From: Sorangiineae bacterium NIC37A_2
GTDB taxonomy: Bacteria; Myxococcota_A; Polyangia; Polyangiales; Polyangiaceae
Length of the DNA: 37,223 bases
Assembly (NCBI GenBank): GCA_002085155.1
Contig: NASX01000037.1
Span: 10,939 to 48,161 of the forward strand
Direction: 5' to 3'
Below, piece after piece: positions 16,422 to 25,047 of the stretch. How positions within the stretch are numbered: position 1 is the stretch's first letter; each line of letters begins with the position of its first letter. Under the pieces are notes generated by a model. It worked only from the letters and a program-made list of their open reading frames with translations, did not search any database and was not told the DNA's origin. A program made the position numbers and the translations under genes.

Positions 16422-17537
16422 ATGGAGCCGGCCATGCGCTTTCTCGGAATTCCACTCTTAGCATTCTTCACCTTGAGCGTCTTCGCAGGCTGCGAAGAGA
16501 CGAGCAACCGACCGATCGGCGGTGTGGGCACGGGCGGTACCGCCGCGAGCGGCGGCTCTGCCGCCGGCGTCTGCGCTCCCGCCTGCCAAACGGGCTTCGT
16601 CTGTGACGCGGCCTCATCCACCTGCGTCGAATGCACACAGAACTCTCATTGTTCTGGCGATCAGACCTGCAACACGACCACCAAGAAATGCGTCGACGGG
16701 GAATCGAGCGGAAGCGGCGGTCAGGGTGGCGCTGGGTCCGAGACCGGGGGCCAAGGTGGAGAGCCGCCGGCGAGCGGCGGAAGCGAGACCGGGAGCGGTG
16801 GCAGTGGCGGAAGCGGTTCCGGCTGTGAGCCGAAGGTGAGCCTTCTGATCCAGCGCTCCGGAGCCATGTTCAACTTCCCGAATGCACAGGACAACTGGTG
16901 GAAGGCGCTCACCGCCGCTCTCGCCTCCGACGACGACGAGGACCTGCTCGAAGAATACGCCGGTCTCGATCTCTCCGTGCGCACCTTCTTCATGACCGAG
17001 CAAGGCGAAGAATGCCTCGAGGGCGAGACGAAGTCGGGCCCCGTCCAGAAAGACGGTCTCAAGAAGTTCTTGGACGACGAACGCGCGGCCCACGAAGACC
17101 TTCTCGAAAGCGACGCTAAGGTCGACGCTCCCCTGGTCGAGGCCATGAGCGCTGCCGCCGAAGATCTCGGCCCAGGCGGCGGCAACTCTCGCCGGTACCT
17201 TGTGCTCGTCATCTCGGGCAACCCAGACGCCTGCGGCGAGATCGACACCGAATGTGTGACTGACGACGCGGTGAAAAAGGTCCAGGAGCTCCGCGAGGCG
17301 GGCATCCGCGTGCGCGTCCTGTACCTGGAGAGCGAGGGTCGTTTCGCCGGTTACCCCCAGGCCCTGGCCAACGCAGGCCGCGGCTATGGGATCCCGAACT
17401 TCCTCGGCGGCGCCTGCGGCAGCGACCTCGAGTTTGGGGACAATCCGATGCTGGCCCCTTATGGAGCGCCGGAGAGCGCCGCTGATGTGAAGAGCGAGCT
17501 CGGAGCCATCTTCGAGAAAATCGCTGTCTGCGACTGA
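16422..17537 (+). CDS. VWA-like lipoprotein with Cys-rich module and degenerate MIDAS
   Basis: The signal ends LSVFAGC, a lipobox; translation may start at 16422 or at the ATG at 16434. A short Gly/Ser spacer follows, then a Cys-rich stretch (CAPACQTGFVCD, then CVECTQNSHC) of a kind frequent in myxobacterial surface proteins. After a second Gly/Ser tether comes a VWA-type domain. Its first strand reads VSLLIQRSGAMF where metal-binding VWA domains have DxSxS. The Asp is Gln and the last Ser is Ala, so metal binding at this MIDAS is unlikely. Later strands RRYLVLVISGNPDAC and IRVRVLYLES fit the fold. Probably a surface binding or structural protein; partner unknown. Confidence 0.8.
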   Translation: MEPAMRFLGIPLLAFFTLSVFAGCEETSNRPIGGVGTGGTAASGGSAAGVCAPACQTGFVCDAASSTCVECTQNSHCSGDQTCNTTTKKCVDGESSGSGGQGGAGSETGGQGGEPPASGGSETGSGGSGGSGSGCEPKVSLLIQRSGAMFNFPNAQDNWWKALTAALASDDDEDLLEEYAGLDLSVRTFFMTEQGEECLEGETKSGPVQKDGLKKFLDDERAAHEDLLESDAKVDAPLVEAMSAAAEDLGPGGGNSRRYLVLVISGNPDACGEIDTECVTDDAVKKVQELREAGIRVRVLYLESEGRFAGYPQALANAGRGYGIPNFLGGACGSDLEFGDNPMLAPYGAPESAADVKSELGAIFEKIAVCD

Positions 17538-17553
17538 AAGTGTGGCTTTTTCA

Positions 17554-17589
17554 CTCCGAGCGGGCCCTCTTCTGAGGGTCCGCTCGGAG
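17554..17589. terminator. strong 16-bp hairpin between convergent VWA and pnp genes
   Basis: CTCCGAGCGGGCCCTC (17554-17569) pairs with GAGGGTCCGCTCGGAG (17574-17589) around TTCT, with a single G:U pair. It begins 16 bases after the VWA stop and can serve both directions. There is no T-tract on either side. The rest of 17590-17810 shows nothing I can support. Confidence 0.65.
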
Positions 17590-17810
17590 ATCCTCGGAGA
17601 GCCGCGCGCCGGGCGAAACCATCACGCTCCTCCGCGCTCCTGCAGAAGGCAATCCGCGCCTCTTCGGGGCGCTTTGCGGCGCGCGACCGGCGACGAAGAG
17701 CCCCCCGAGTCACCCCCACAAAACGCTCGAGCCTCCGCGAGCTCGATGAGCTCAGACGAAGGCTCGGCTGGACCTACCCGGGGGTGCCGGGCCGGGGCCT
17801 CAAAAACCCC

Positions 17811-20030
17811 TTAGCGATCCCGACGTTCGCGGCGAGGACGGTCGCCTCGATCGCCGCCACGGTCCCGATCCCCGCGGCCACCTTCACGGCTCTCGCGGCG
17901 AGGAGGACGCTCCCCTTCCGGACGGGGCTCGTACCCTTCGGGTACGGGCAAAAGCGCCTTGCGGCTGAGGCGCACCTTGCCGTCGCGCTCGACTGAGATG
18001 CACTTGACCTCCACCGTGTCCCCTTCCTGAAAGACATCGGAGGGGTGCCCGATGCGCTTGTAGTCGATCTCCGAGACGTGGAGCAGCGCCTCGTTGTTCG
18101 GCAGGATCTCGATGAACGCGCCGAAGTCGACGATGCGCTTGATGACGCCCTTGTACACCTTGCCCACCTCGGGCTCCGCGACCAGGCCCTCGATGATGCT
18201 GAGGGCGCGCTTCACGGCCTCCGGATCGGAGCCAGCGACGTTTACGGTGCCGTCATCGTTGATGTCGACGCTGCATCCGGTCTGTTCGGTGATGCCTTTG
18301 ATGGTCTTGCCGCCGGGGCCGATGATGATGCGGATCTGGTCGGGCTTGACCTGAATGCTCGTGATGCGCGGAGCCCACCTGCTGATCTCCGGGCGCGCCG
18401 CCTGCATCGTCTCAAGCATCTTGCCGAGGATGTGGAGGCGGCCGTCGCGGGCCTGAGCCAGCGCGCGCTCGAGGACGCTGCGGGAGAGGCCAGCGATCTT
18501 GATGTCCATCTGGATCGCGGTGATGCCCTTGTCGGTACCGCAGACCTTGAAGTCCATGTCGCCGAGGTGATCTTCGTCACCCAGGATGTCGCTCAGAATC
18601 GCGACGCGCTCGTCCTCGGTGATGAGGCCCATGGCGATACCGGCAACCGGCTTGCGGATCGGCACGCCGGCGTCCATGAGCGCGAGGGTTCCGCCGCAGA
18701 CCGACGCCATCGAGCTCGAGCCGTTCGACTCAAGGATCTCGCTCACGACGCGGATCGTGTAGGGGAACTTGTCGTGGCTCGGGATCATGCGCACCAGGGC
18801 GCGCTCAGCGAGAGCGCCGTGACCGATCTCACGACGGCCCGGACCACGCATCGGCTTCGTCTCACCGGTGGAGAAGGGCGGGAAGTTGTAGTGGAGCATG
18901 AACTGCTTCCACGACTCACCCGTCAGCGCATCGATCTTCTGCTCGTCGCCGCTCGTTCCGAGCGTCGCGGTCACGATCGACTGGGTCTCGCCGCGCTGGA
19001 AGAGCGCCGAACCGTGGGTCCGAGCCAGGAGCCCGACCTCACAGGAGATCGGCCGGATATCGGCGGTCGCGCGGCCGTCGATGCGCTTGCCGGTGTCGAG
19101 CACCATGTTGCGCACGACGACAGCCTTGCGCTCCTCGATCTCTTCCTTGACGAGCTTCTCGACTGCGAGGAACGCCTCGGCGCCGAGCTCCGCGGTGAGC
19201 GTCTCGATGACGTTCTTCTTCACCGCCGCGTAAGCGTCATAACGAGCGTGCTTGGCGCGAATCACACAAGCCTCACGGAGCGGCGCGTCAGCGATGGCCG
19301 CGATGCGCTGCTTGATCGACTCGTCGAGCTTCGGGATCGAGAAGGGACGCTTCTCCTTGCCGACCGCCTGGCGCAGCTTCTCGATCATGTCGATGATCGG
19401 CTGGCACTCAGCGTGCGCGAACATGAGCGCGTCGATGATCTCTTCTTCGGTCGCCTCGTTGGCGCCGCCTTCAACCATCACGATCGCGTCGCGGCTGGCC
19501 GCAACGACGAGCTCGATGTCCGCCCGCTCGATCTGCTCGAAGGTCGGGTAAGAAACCAAAGCTCCGTCGACGCGCGCCACGCGGATGCCCGCGATCGGGC
19601 CGTTCCAGGGGATGTCGGAGATGGACAGAGCCGCGCTCGCCGCTGTCAGCGCGAGCACGTCGGTCGGGTTCACGCGGTCGGCAGAGAGGACCGTCGCGAT
19701 GATCTGGGTGTCGAGCTTGTAGCCTTCGGGGAACAGCGGGCGCAGCGGACGATCCATGATGCGCGAGGCGAGGATCTCGTAATCGCGCAGGCGCCCTTCA
19801 CGCTTGAAGAAGCCACCCGGGATCTTGCCGGCCGCGTAGGTCTTCTCGACGTACTCACAAGTGAGGGGGAAGAAGTCGAGGCCCGGACGCTCAGAGGTCG
19901 ACACGGCGGTCACCAGACACTGGCTCTCACCGAATGAAATCAAGATGGCCCCGTGGGCCTGCTTGGCGAGACGACCCGTCTCGAAGGTCAGCGGACGGCC
20001 GCCGACGAGGACTGATTCACGAACAAACAT
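17811..20030 (-). CDS. pnp: polyribonucleotide nucleotidyltransferase (PNPase)
   Basis: PNPase is the phosphorolytic 3'-5' exoribonuclease of RNA decay. From the ATG at 20030 it has 739 residues: two RNase PH domains (first beginning RPLTFETGRLAKQAHG, second around MVLDGKR-like MVLDTGKRIDGR), a KH domain with the GPGG loop (IIIGPGGKTIKG), and an S1 domain (GKVYKGVIKRIVDFGAFIE). A basic Arg/Gly/Asp tail ends the protein and may bind RNA. AAGGAG at 20041-20046, 10 bases before the ATG, fixes this start. The frame is open to 20258 but that part is not conserved. It follows rpsO, as in many bacteria. Confidence 0.97.
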   Translation of the reverse strand: MFVRESVLVGGRPLTFETGRLAKQAHGAILISFGESQCLVTAVSTSERPGLDFFPLTCEYVEKTYAAGKIPGGFFKREGRLRDYEILASRIMDRPLRPLFPEGYKLDTQIIATVLSADRVNPTDVLALTAASAALSISDIPWNGPIAGIRVARVDGALVSYPTFEQIERADIELVVAASRDAIVMVEGGANEATEEEIIDALMFAHAECQPIIDMIEKLRQAVGKEKRPFSIPKLDESIKQRIAAIADAPLREACVIRAKHARYDAYAAVKKNVIETLTAELGAEAFLAVEKLVKEEIEERKAVVVRNMVLDTGKRIDGRATADIRPISCEVGLLARTHGSALFQRGETQSIVTATLGTSGDEQKIDALTGESWKQFMLHYNFPPFSTGETKPMRGPGRREIGHGALAERALVRMIPSHDKFPYTIRVVSEILESNGSSSMASVCGGTLALMDAGVPIRKPVAGIAMGLITEDERVAILSDILGDEDHLGDMDFKVCGTDKGITAIQMDIKIAGLSRSVLERALAQARDGRLHILGKMLETMQAARPEISRWAPRITSIQVKPDQIRIIIGPGGKTIKGITEQTGCSVDINDDGTVNVAGSDPEAVKRALSIIEGLVAEPEVGKVYKGVIKRIVDFGAFIEILPNNEALLHVSEIDYKRIGHPSDVFQEGDTVEVKCISVERDGKVRLSRKALLPVPEGYEPRPEGERPPRRESREGGRGDRDRGGDRGDRPRRERRDR

Positions 20031-20306
20031 TGAAATGGCGCTCCTTCGCGCAAACGGACTGAGAGCGGACCCCCTCTGTGGCCGGGGAGCCCATACGGCA
20101 AGCTGTCCGAACCGCCCAAGATCCCCTCGAGTGCCTGCGCTCCCGACAAAACGCGGGACGCGGCACAAATCGAGGAAATGGCGGCACGAATGGTCGATGG
20201 AGCTCAAGGCCCAAGGGCCCAAGGAGCGCTCATCGAACTCGATGCGCCGATAAACCAACTCCCGGACCCTCCCGCCCGAGAGAAGTCGGTCATCGGCGCC
20301 TCTGGC

Positions 20307-20576
20307 TCAGCGGCGGATGCCGTGAGCAGCGAGCACGTTGCGGTAACGCTCGACGTCTTTGCGCTTCAGGTAATCGAGCAGGCGACGACGCTGACCCACG
20401 AGCTTGAGCAGGCCGCGACGGGAATGATGATCCTTAGCGTGAACCTGGAAGTGCTCGGTCAGGTGGTTGATTCGCTGCGTCATGAGACCGATCTGCACCT
20501 CGGGGGAGCCGGTATCCGTCGCATGAATTCGGGACTGTTCGATGACGCTCTGCTTTGCGCCGGGGAGAAGAGGCAT
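20307..20576 (-). CDS. rpsO: 30S ribosomal protein S15
   Basis: S15 binds the central domain of 16S rRNA early in 30S assembly. The 89-residue length is standard. Family motifs: [35 protein letters not shown], and [17 protein letters not shown] (20581-20585) lies just before the ATG. It is followed by pnp after 276 bases that contain no other gene I can support. Upstream lie a clear promoter and two leader hairpins, listed separately. Confidence 0.97.
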   Translation of the reverse strand: MPLLPGAKQSVIEQSRIHATDTGSPEVQIGLMTQRINHLTEHFQVHAKDHHSRRGLLKLVGQRRRLLDYLKRKDVERYRNVLAAHGIRR

Positions 20577-20592
20577 TTTTTCCTTGGATTCA

Positions 20593-20636
20593 CCCGTTAA
20601 CCGACGGGACTCGGGGACAGGACGAACGACCTGTCC
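20593..20636 (-). promoter_or_regulatory. two-hairpin 5' leader of rpsO
   Basis: Hairpin A: 7-bp perfect stem GGACAGG / CCTGTCC (20615-20621, 20630-20636) with an 8-base loop. Hairpin B: CCCGT / ACGGG (20593-20597, 20604-20608) with a 6-base loop, just ahead of the ribosome site. The predicted transcript start near 20658 places both in the leader. Many bacteria regulate rpsO through S15 binding its own leader using unrelated structures, so this is a candidate; binding is inference. Confidence 0.5.
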
Positions 20637-20664
20637 GAACGTTCTGGGCCTTGGATTCGCGCGA

Positions 20665-20692
20665 AGTATACGCAGGAGCTGGAATCGGTCAA
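20665..20692 (-). promoter_or_regulatory. sigma-70-type promoter of rpsO
   Basis: On the minus strand the -35 is TTGACC (20692-20687), the spacer is 16 bases and the -10 is TATACT (20670-20665). Transcription would begin near 20658, leaving a leader of about 80 bases. This is the best promoter match in the window. The remainder of the 20577-20920 gap contains a weak hairpin (20773-20791) and nothing else I can support. Confidence 0.75.
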
Positions 20693-20772
20693 TCGACAGC
20701 TTTGCCTGAAAGGACGATCAGAAGACGATCCCGGACGGACGCCCGATTGTCCCTGATTTCGCGGGCCTGGGA

Positions 20773-20791
20773 AGCGCCCCTTTGAGGCGCT
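20773..20791 (-). terminator. weak hairpin downstream of ptsI
   Basis: AGCGCC and GGCGCT form a 6-bp stem with a 7-base loop about 130 bases past the ptsI stop. There is no T-tract. It could end the PTS transcript before the rpsO promoter. Confidence 0.3.
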
Positions 20792-20920
20792 CCGTCCCCT
20801 CCGCGTGCCCGATCCTGAGCTCTCCCGTTTTCACTCCAGCAGGAAAATCGGCTCCCCGGGGAGCAGACCAGCCTCCCAGCAGACCCGAGGGGAAGATGCT
20901 CCGATTCGCCGCCGTACATT

Positions 20921-22726
20921 TCAGTTTGGATCGAGGAGGTCCCCGATGAGCGGCGCGAAGCGCTCGGCGATCGACTGCTCGAGCTCGTGGGCGGTCGTGC
21001 ATTCGAAGGCGGTCCCCGCTGCGTCCTCGACCTCCGCCAAGGTGACCCGACCGAGCGCCGCCTTCACCTCCGGGATCGCCGAGGCCTCCATACTCAAGCT
21101 CCGAAGGCCCATGCCCACGAGAAGAAGCGCCGCCAGAGGATCGCTCGCCATGGCGCCGCACACCGAAACCGAACGCTTCCTGAAGTTCGCGGCCTGGATC
21201 ACGCCTTTGATCAGCCGAACGACGGAAGGATCGAAGTAACTCGCCAGGCGCGCCAGCTCGCGACTGCTCCGATCTACCGCGAGCGAATATTGAACTAAGT
21301 CGTTGGTGCCGATGCTCAAGAAGTCGACCTCCCGCGCGAACTCGTCCGCCATGATCGCTGCTGAGGGCACCTCGATCATGCAACCGAGCGGGATGTGATC
21401 GTCGTGGGCGTGCCCTCTCGCTTCCACTTCGCGCACCGACTCGCTGAGCAGCGCCTTGACCGCGCGCACCTCGTTCAAGGAGGCCACCATCGGAACCATG
21501 ATGCGCACGCGCCCGTGGGCCGAGGCGCGCACCATCGCGCGGAGCTGTGTCTTCAGGAGCTCGGGGCGTTCGAGGCCGAGCCGAACCGCGCGCAGACCGA
21601 GCGCCGGGTTCATTTCGTGCGGCATGCGGATCGAAGTCACGAACTTGTCCCCGCCGATGTCGAAGGTGCGCAAGGTGACCGGGAGCGGCGCCATGATCTC
21701 CACGACCTTCTTGTAGGCTTCGTACTGTTCGTCCTCGGTCGGGGGCGTCGAGCGTTCGATATATAAGAACTCTGTGCGATAGAGACCGACGCCGCGCGCG
21801 CCGTGGGAGAGCGCGATCTCCGCCTCGACGGCGAGCTCAATGTTCGCCTGCACGTCGACGGGCACGCCACAAGCCGTCTGGGCCGGCTCATCTTTGAGCT
21901 CCCGGAGACCGCGCGCGATCTCATAGTAGCGCTCCGCCCGCGGCTGGAGCTCGTCGAGACGCGCTTCATCCGGAGAAACGACGACGCGCCCATGGACTCC
22001 ATCGACCACCAACATGTCGCCGCTCGCGATGTGCTGGAGCGCGGAGCGCACGCCCACAACCGCCGGGATCTCGAGGGCGCGCGCGAGGATCGAGGTGTGA
22101 CTGGTGCGGGTCCCGACTTCGGTCACGATCGCGAGCACGTTGTCGCGCGTCAGAGTCGCCGTCTCGGCGGGCGAGAGATCATGAGCCACCAAGATCACGG
22201 GCTCGTGATCCGTCGCGATCAGCCGTCGCTCTTGGCCCGTGAGCGCGCCCAAGATCCGATCGCGCACGAAGGCCACGTCATGGCTCCGCTCGGCCAAATA
22301 CGGATCTTCGTGAGCGAGCAGCTGATCGCTGATCCCCCCCGAGACGATCTCCAGGGCCCACTCGGCGCACAGGTGATTCTTTTGGATCTCATCGTGAACC
22401 CCACTTAAGAGCATCGGATCCTCCACCATGAGCGCGTAGGCTTCGAGGATGGATACTTCGGCGCCCGACGCTGGCGAGCCGCGACCCTTGACGCGATCGA
22501 TGGCTTCCCGGAGCTCTCGTCTGGCTGCGGTCACCGCCGCGTCGAAGCGCGCGATTTCGGCCTCCACTTGGCCGGTCTTGATGCGCCGGTGCACGACGCC
22601 GAGGCGCCCCGGATCGAGCACATACGCAGGCCCAATCGCAAAGCCGGCGCTTCCCCCGATCCCCTCGAGCTCCGTCGAAGGATGAGAAGAGCCGCTGGAT
22701 GGTGGTCCTTCGCTCCCCGCCGCCAT
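20921..22726 (-). CDS. ptsI: PTS enzyme I (phosphoenolpyruvate-protein phosphotransferase)
   Basis: Enzyme I takes phosphate from phosphoenolpyruvate and passes it to HPr. The phospho-accepting His is residue 210 in GTRTSHTSILARA. The PEP-binding barrel shows GVGLYRTEFLYIE, LRTFDIGGDK and SIGTNDLVQYSLAVDR. From the ATG at 22726 it has 601 residues and lacks the N-terminal GAF domain of the PtsP type. The start lies 5 bases after the HPr stop; longer starts would overlap HPr. As last gene of the rpoN-linked cluster, and with no EIIB or EIIC permease in view, its role is likely regulatory. Confidence 0.95.
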   Translation of the reverse strand: MAAGSEGPPSSGSSHPSTELEGIGGSAGFAIGPAYVLDPGRLGVVHRRIKTGQVEAEIARFDAAVTAARRELREAIDRVKGRGSPASGAEVSILEAYALMVEDPMLLSGVHDEIQKNHLCAEWALEIVSGGISDQLLAHEDPYLAERSHDVAFVRDRILGALTGQERRLIATDHEPVILVAHDLSPAETATLTRDNVLAIVTEVGTRTSHTSILARALEIPAVVGVRSALQHIASGDMLVVDGVHGRVVVSPDEARLDELQPRAERYYEIARGLRELKDEPAQTACGVPVDVQANIELAVEAEIALSHGARGVGLYRTEFLYIERSTPPTEDEQYEAYKKVVEIMAPLPVTLRTFDIGGDKFVTSIRMPHEMNPALGLRAVRLGLERPELLKTQLRAMVRASAHGRVRIMVPMVASLNEVRAVKALLSESVREVEARGHAHDDHIPLGCMIEVPSAAIMADEFAREVDFLSIGTNDLVQYSLAVDRSSRELARLASYFDPSVVRLIKGVIQAANFRKRSVSVCGAMASDPLAALLLVGMGLRSLSMEASAIPEVKAALGRVTLAEVEDAAGTAFECTTAHELEQSIAERFAPLIGDLLDPN

Positions 22727-22731
22727 CTCCG

Positions 22732-23013
22732 TTAATCTTCCTCCCCGAAGCGCTCCGCAATGAGCTGACCGATAGCGCGAACCGCCTCGTTCGCCTGCTG
22801 CCCATGGGCCTCGACCGTGACCTTGGCGCCCTTGGCTCCGCACAAGAGCAGAACCCCCATCACGCTCTTCGCGTTCGCGCGCTGATCATCCCGCCTGACG
22901 CTGACCTCACAGGGAAACTTCGACGCCAACTGGACCAGGCGGCTCGCCGCCCGCGCATGGAGTCCTAAGCGGTTGACGATCTCAAAGGTGTCTTCTGCGT
23001 GCTCGACGTCCAT
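22732..23013 (-). CDS. HPr family phosphocarrier
   Basis: This small phosphocarrier accepts phosphate from enzyme I. The active His is residue 19 in NRLGLHARAAS. The regulatory Ser, target of HprK, is conserved at residue 50 in NAKSVMGVLLL, matching the presence of hprK in the same operon. From the ATG at 23013 it has 93 residues. The start is 4 bases after the rapZ stop. It could be called ptsH or npr; the sequence does not decide. Confidence 0.95.
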   Translation of the reverse strand: MDVEHAEDTFEIVNRLGLHARAASRLVQLASKFPCEVSVRRDDQRANAKSVMGVLLLCGAKGAKVTVEAHGQQANEAVRAIGQLIAERFGEED

Positions 23014-23017
23014 GTCC

Positions 23018-23953
23018 TTACTTCGCTGCTCGTCCAGGGGGATCTGAAAAGTGTTCGGGGCGGTGCAGGTCACGGTGACTCGCCTCGAGCTCGATCCCGT
23101 GGGAAACACTCCCGGAGCTCAAGAGATTCTCAGCAAGTTCCTGGGCGAGCGCTACGGAGCGGTGCCGGCCCCCCGTACACCCCAGGGCGATCGTCGCGTA
23201 GGACTTCCCCTCCTGCAAGAACCTAGGGATGCAAAATTCGACGAGGGCGCGGGCGAGCCGGAGGAACTGGGCAGCGTCCGTTTGTCCCAGCACGAAATCT
23301 CGCACATCGGCGTCCAGGCCCGACAGGGGGCGCAGGCGGTCATCAAAATGCGGGTTCGGCAAAAATCGCACATCGAGCACGATGTCTGCGTCGCGCGGTG
23401 CTCCATATTTGAAGCCAAAAGAGACGATGCGAACGATGAGGTTGCCGGTCTCGGCTCCCCGAAACAGTTCCATCACCTCGCGGCGGAGCTCGTGGACCGT
23501 CAGGTTCGTCGTATCGACGATGGCCGTGGCGCGACCCCGGAGCGGCGCCATGAGCTCGCGCTCCTTGCGGATGCCGTCGAAGAGCGCTCGCGCTCCCCTC
23601 GCCCCACGGGCCGTGAGCGGATGAGGTCTCCGGGTCGCGCTGAAGCGGCGCGAGAGGAGCTCGTCGGACGCGTCCAGGTACAGGACAAACAGGCGAAAGT
23701 CTTCGCGCGCGGAGAGCGCGTCGATCATCGGCGAGGCAAGCTCCAGGTAATCGCGCACTCGGACGTCGATGCCGAAGGCGATCCGCGTCTCCCCCGCTTG
23801 GTGCAGCGCACTGATGGTCGCTTCGACGACCGGCGGTGGAAGATTGTCGACGCAAAAGAACCCGAGGTCTTCGAGCGCATTGACGGCCACCGTCTTTCCG
23901 GCGCCGCTCATGCCGGTCACGATCAGGACACTCTTTCCCCCAGGTTCCATCAT
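23018..23953 (-). CDS. rapZ: RapZ/YvcJ family nucleotide-binding adapter
   Basis: In enterobacteria RapZ guides RNase E to the sRNA GlmZ; in other phyla the YvcJ-type protein binds nucleotides and its role is less clear. The P-loop is GMSGAGKT near the N-terminus, followed by FFCVDNLPP. The conserved C-terminal signature is GCTGGRHRSV. Starting at ATG 23953, it overlaps the hprK stop by 4 bases (ATGA) and has about 311 residues. A second ATG follows at once. Its place between hprK and HPr is the usual one in PTS-Ntr clusters. Confidence 0.93.
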   Translation of the reverse strand: MMEPGGKSVLIVTGMSGAGKTVAVNALEDLGFFCVDNLPPPVVEATISALHQAGETRIAFGIDVRVRDYLELASPMIDALSAREDFRLFVLYLDASDELLSRRFSATRRPHPLTARGARGARALFDGIRKERELMAPLRGRATAIVDTTNLTVHELRREVMELFRGAETGNLIVRIVSFGFKYGAPRDADIVLDVRFLPNPHFDDRLRPLSGLDADVRDFVLGQTDAAQFLRLARALVEFCIPRFLQEGKSYATIALGCTGGRHRSVALAQELAENLLSSGSVSHGIELEASHRDLHRPEHFSDPPGRAAK

Positions 23954-25047
23954 GAACGCCGTCTCGTGCTCGACGGCGACGAGAAATCCGAAGGCCAAAC
24001 CTTAGGTGTATGGTGCACGGGCGACGGACTCGAGCTCTCGTTCAGCGCGCGGCGATACGCCTCATGCACGCCGTGCGGGGCCGGAGCCTCAAAGCGCGTC
24101 GACTCAATGCTATCAATAAACTCACGCGCAGGATTGTGCCCCGCGCGACGGAGCAGCTCAGCGCGCGCGGCGATCTCGATGATCGAGCTCATGTTGCGTC
24201 CCGGCTGGACCGGGAGGCGCACGGTGCGGATCGGAACGCCGAGGATATCCCGGTGTTGATCTTCTGCGCCGATGCGATCGAACTCGGCCCCTTCTTTCCA
24301 AAGTTCGAGCTCGACCACGAGATCGATCCGCTTTCTGTCCCGGACCGCAGTCACCCCGTAGAGATCTTTGATGTTCAAAATGCCAAGGCCTCGCACCTCC
24401 ATGTAATGGCGCAGCTTCTCGGCGGGCTCGCCGAACACCATCCCGGGCGGACGGTAGTCGCACTCGACGATATCGTCCGCGACGAGCCGGTGTCCGCGCA
24501 TCACGAGCTCGAGAGCGCATTCGCTCTTGCCGACGCCGCTCGCTCCCGAGAGCAGCACTCCGACCTCGAAGATGTCCACGAGGACCCCGTGCAGACGACA
24601 GCGCGGCGCCAAGTGTTCGTCGAGGGCGGTATGCAGCGCGGCGATGGCCGCCGAAGACCGCTCTTCGACAACGGCGAGCACACATCCGCGACGGTTCGCT
24701 TCTTCGAGCAGAGGAGCCGGCGGGCACACTCCGCGGGTCGAGATCACCGCGCAGGGGGATTGGTTGAAGAGGTGAGCCGCGGCTTCCTGCTGGAGCTCGA
24801 GACTCAGCTTCTCCAGGTAACTGACCTCGGTTTCCCCGAGCATCTGGATCCGGTCGGGGACGAGCCCGTGTACGTGCCCCACGAGCGCGAGGCCTGACTT
24901 CTGAATGCGCGGGTGCACGACGCGCCGCCCCATGCCGCTTTGACCCGCTACGATCTGATAACGAAGCCCCAGGTTCGGATCGGTGAGCAATGCGCCGATC
25001 GTCACTCCCCCGACCGAGGGAGAAGCTGGAGGATCGTAGACTTTCAT
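23950..25047 (-). CDS. hprK: HPr kinase/phosphorylase
   Basis: HprK phosphorylates or dephosphorylates the regulatory Ser of HPr in response to metabolic state. The P-loop is GASGVGKS (168-175), preceded by the catalytic-region His in RLHGVLVD. The family signature MEVRGLGILNIKDLYG is intact. At 365 residues it is longer than the typical 310-330 because of a Ser/Pro-rich tail after about residue 335. Its start overlaps the ptsN stop by 4 bases, and its stop overlaps rapZ likewise, so translation is coupled. HPr in this operon keeps the target Ser. Confidence 0.95.
   Translation of the reverse strand: MKVYDPPASPSVGGVTIGALLTDPNLGLRYQIVAGQSGMGRRVVHPRIQKSGLALVGHVHGLVPDRIQMLGETEVSYLEKLSLELQQEAAAHLFNQSPCAVISTRGVCPPAPLLEEANRRGCVLAVVEERSSAAIAALHTALDEHLAPRCRLHGVLVDIFEVGVLLSGASGVGKSECALELVMRGHRLVADDIVECDYRPPGMVFGEPAEKLRHYMEVRGLGILNIKDLYGVTAVRDRKRIDLVVELELWKEGAEFDRIGAEDQHRDILGVPIRTVRLPVQPGRNMSSIIEIAARAELLRRAGHNPAREFIDSIESTRFEAPAPHGVHEAYRRALNESSSPSPVHHTPKVWPSDFSSPSSTRRRS

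Noticed and set aside
18045-19937. Long plus-strand open frame (630 codons) opposite pnp
   Set aside because: Antisense shadow; composition is dominated by Asp, Arg, Leu and Val from reversed GC-rich codons, and PNPase on the other strand is unambiguous.
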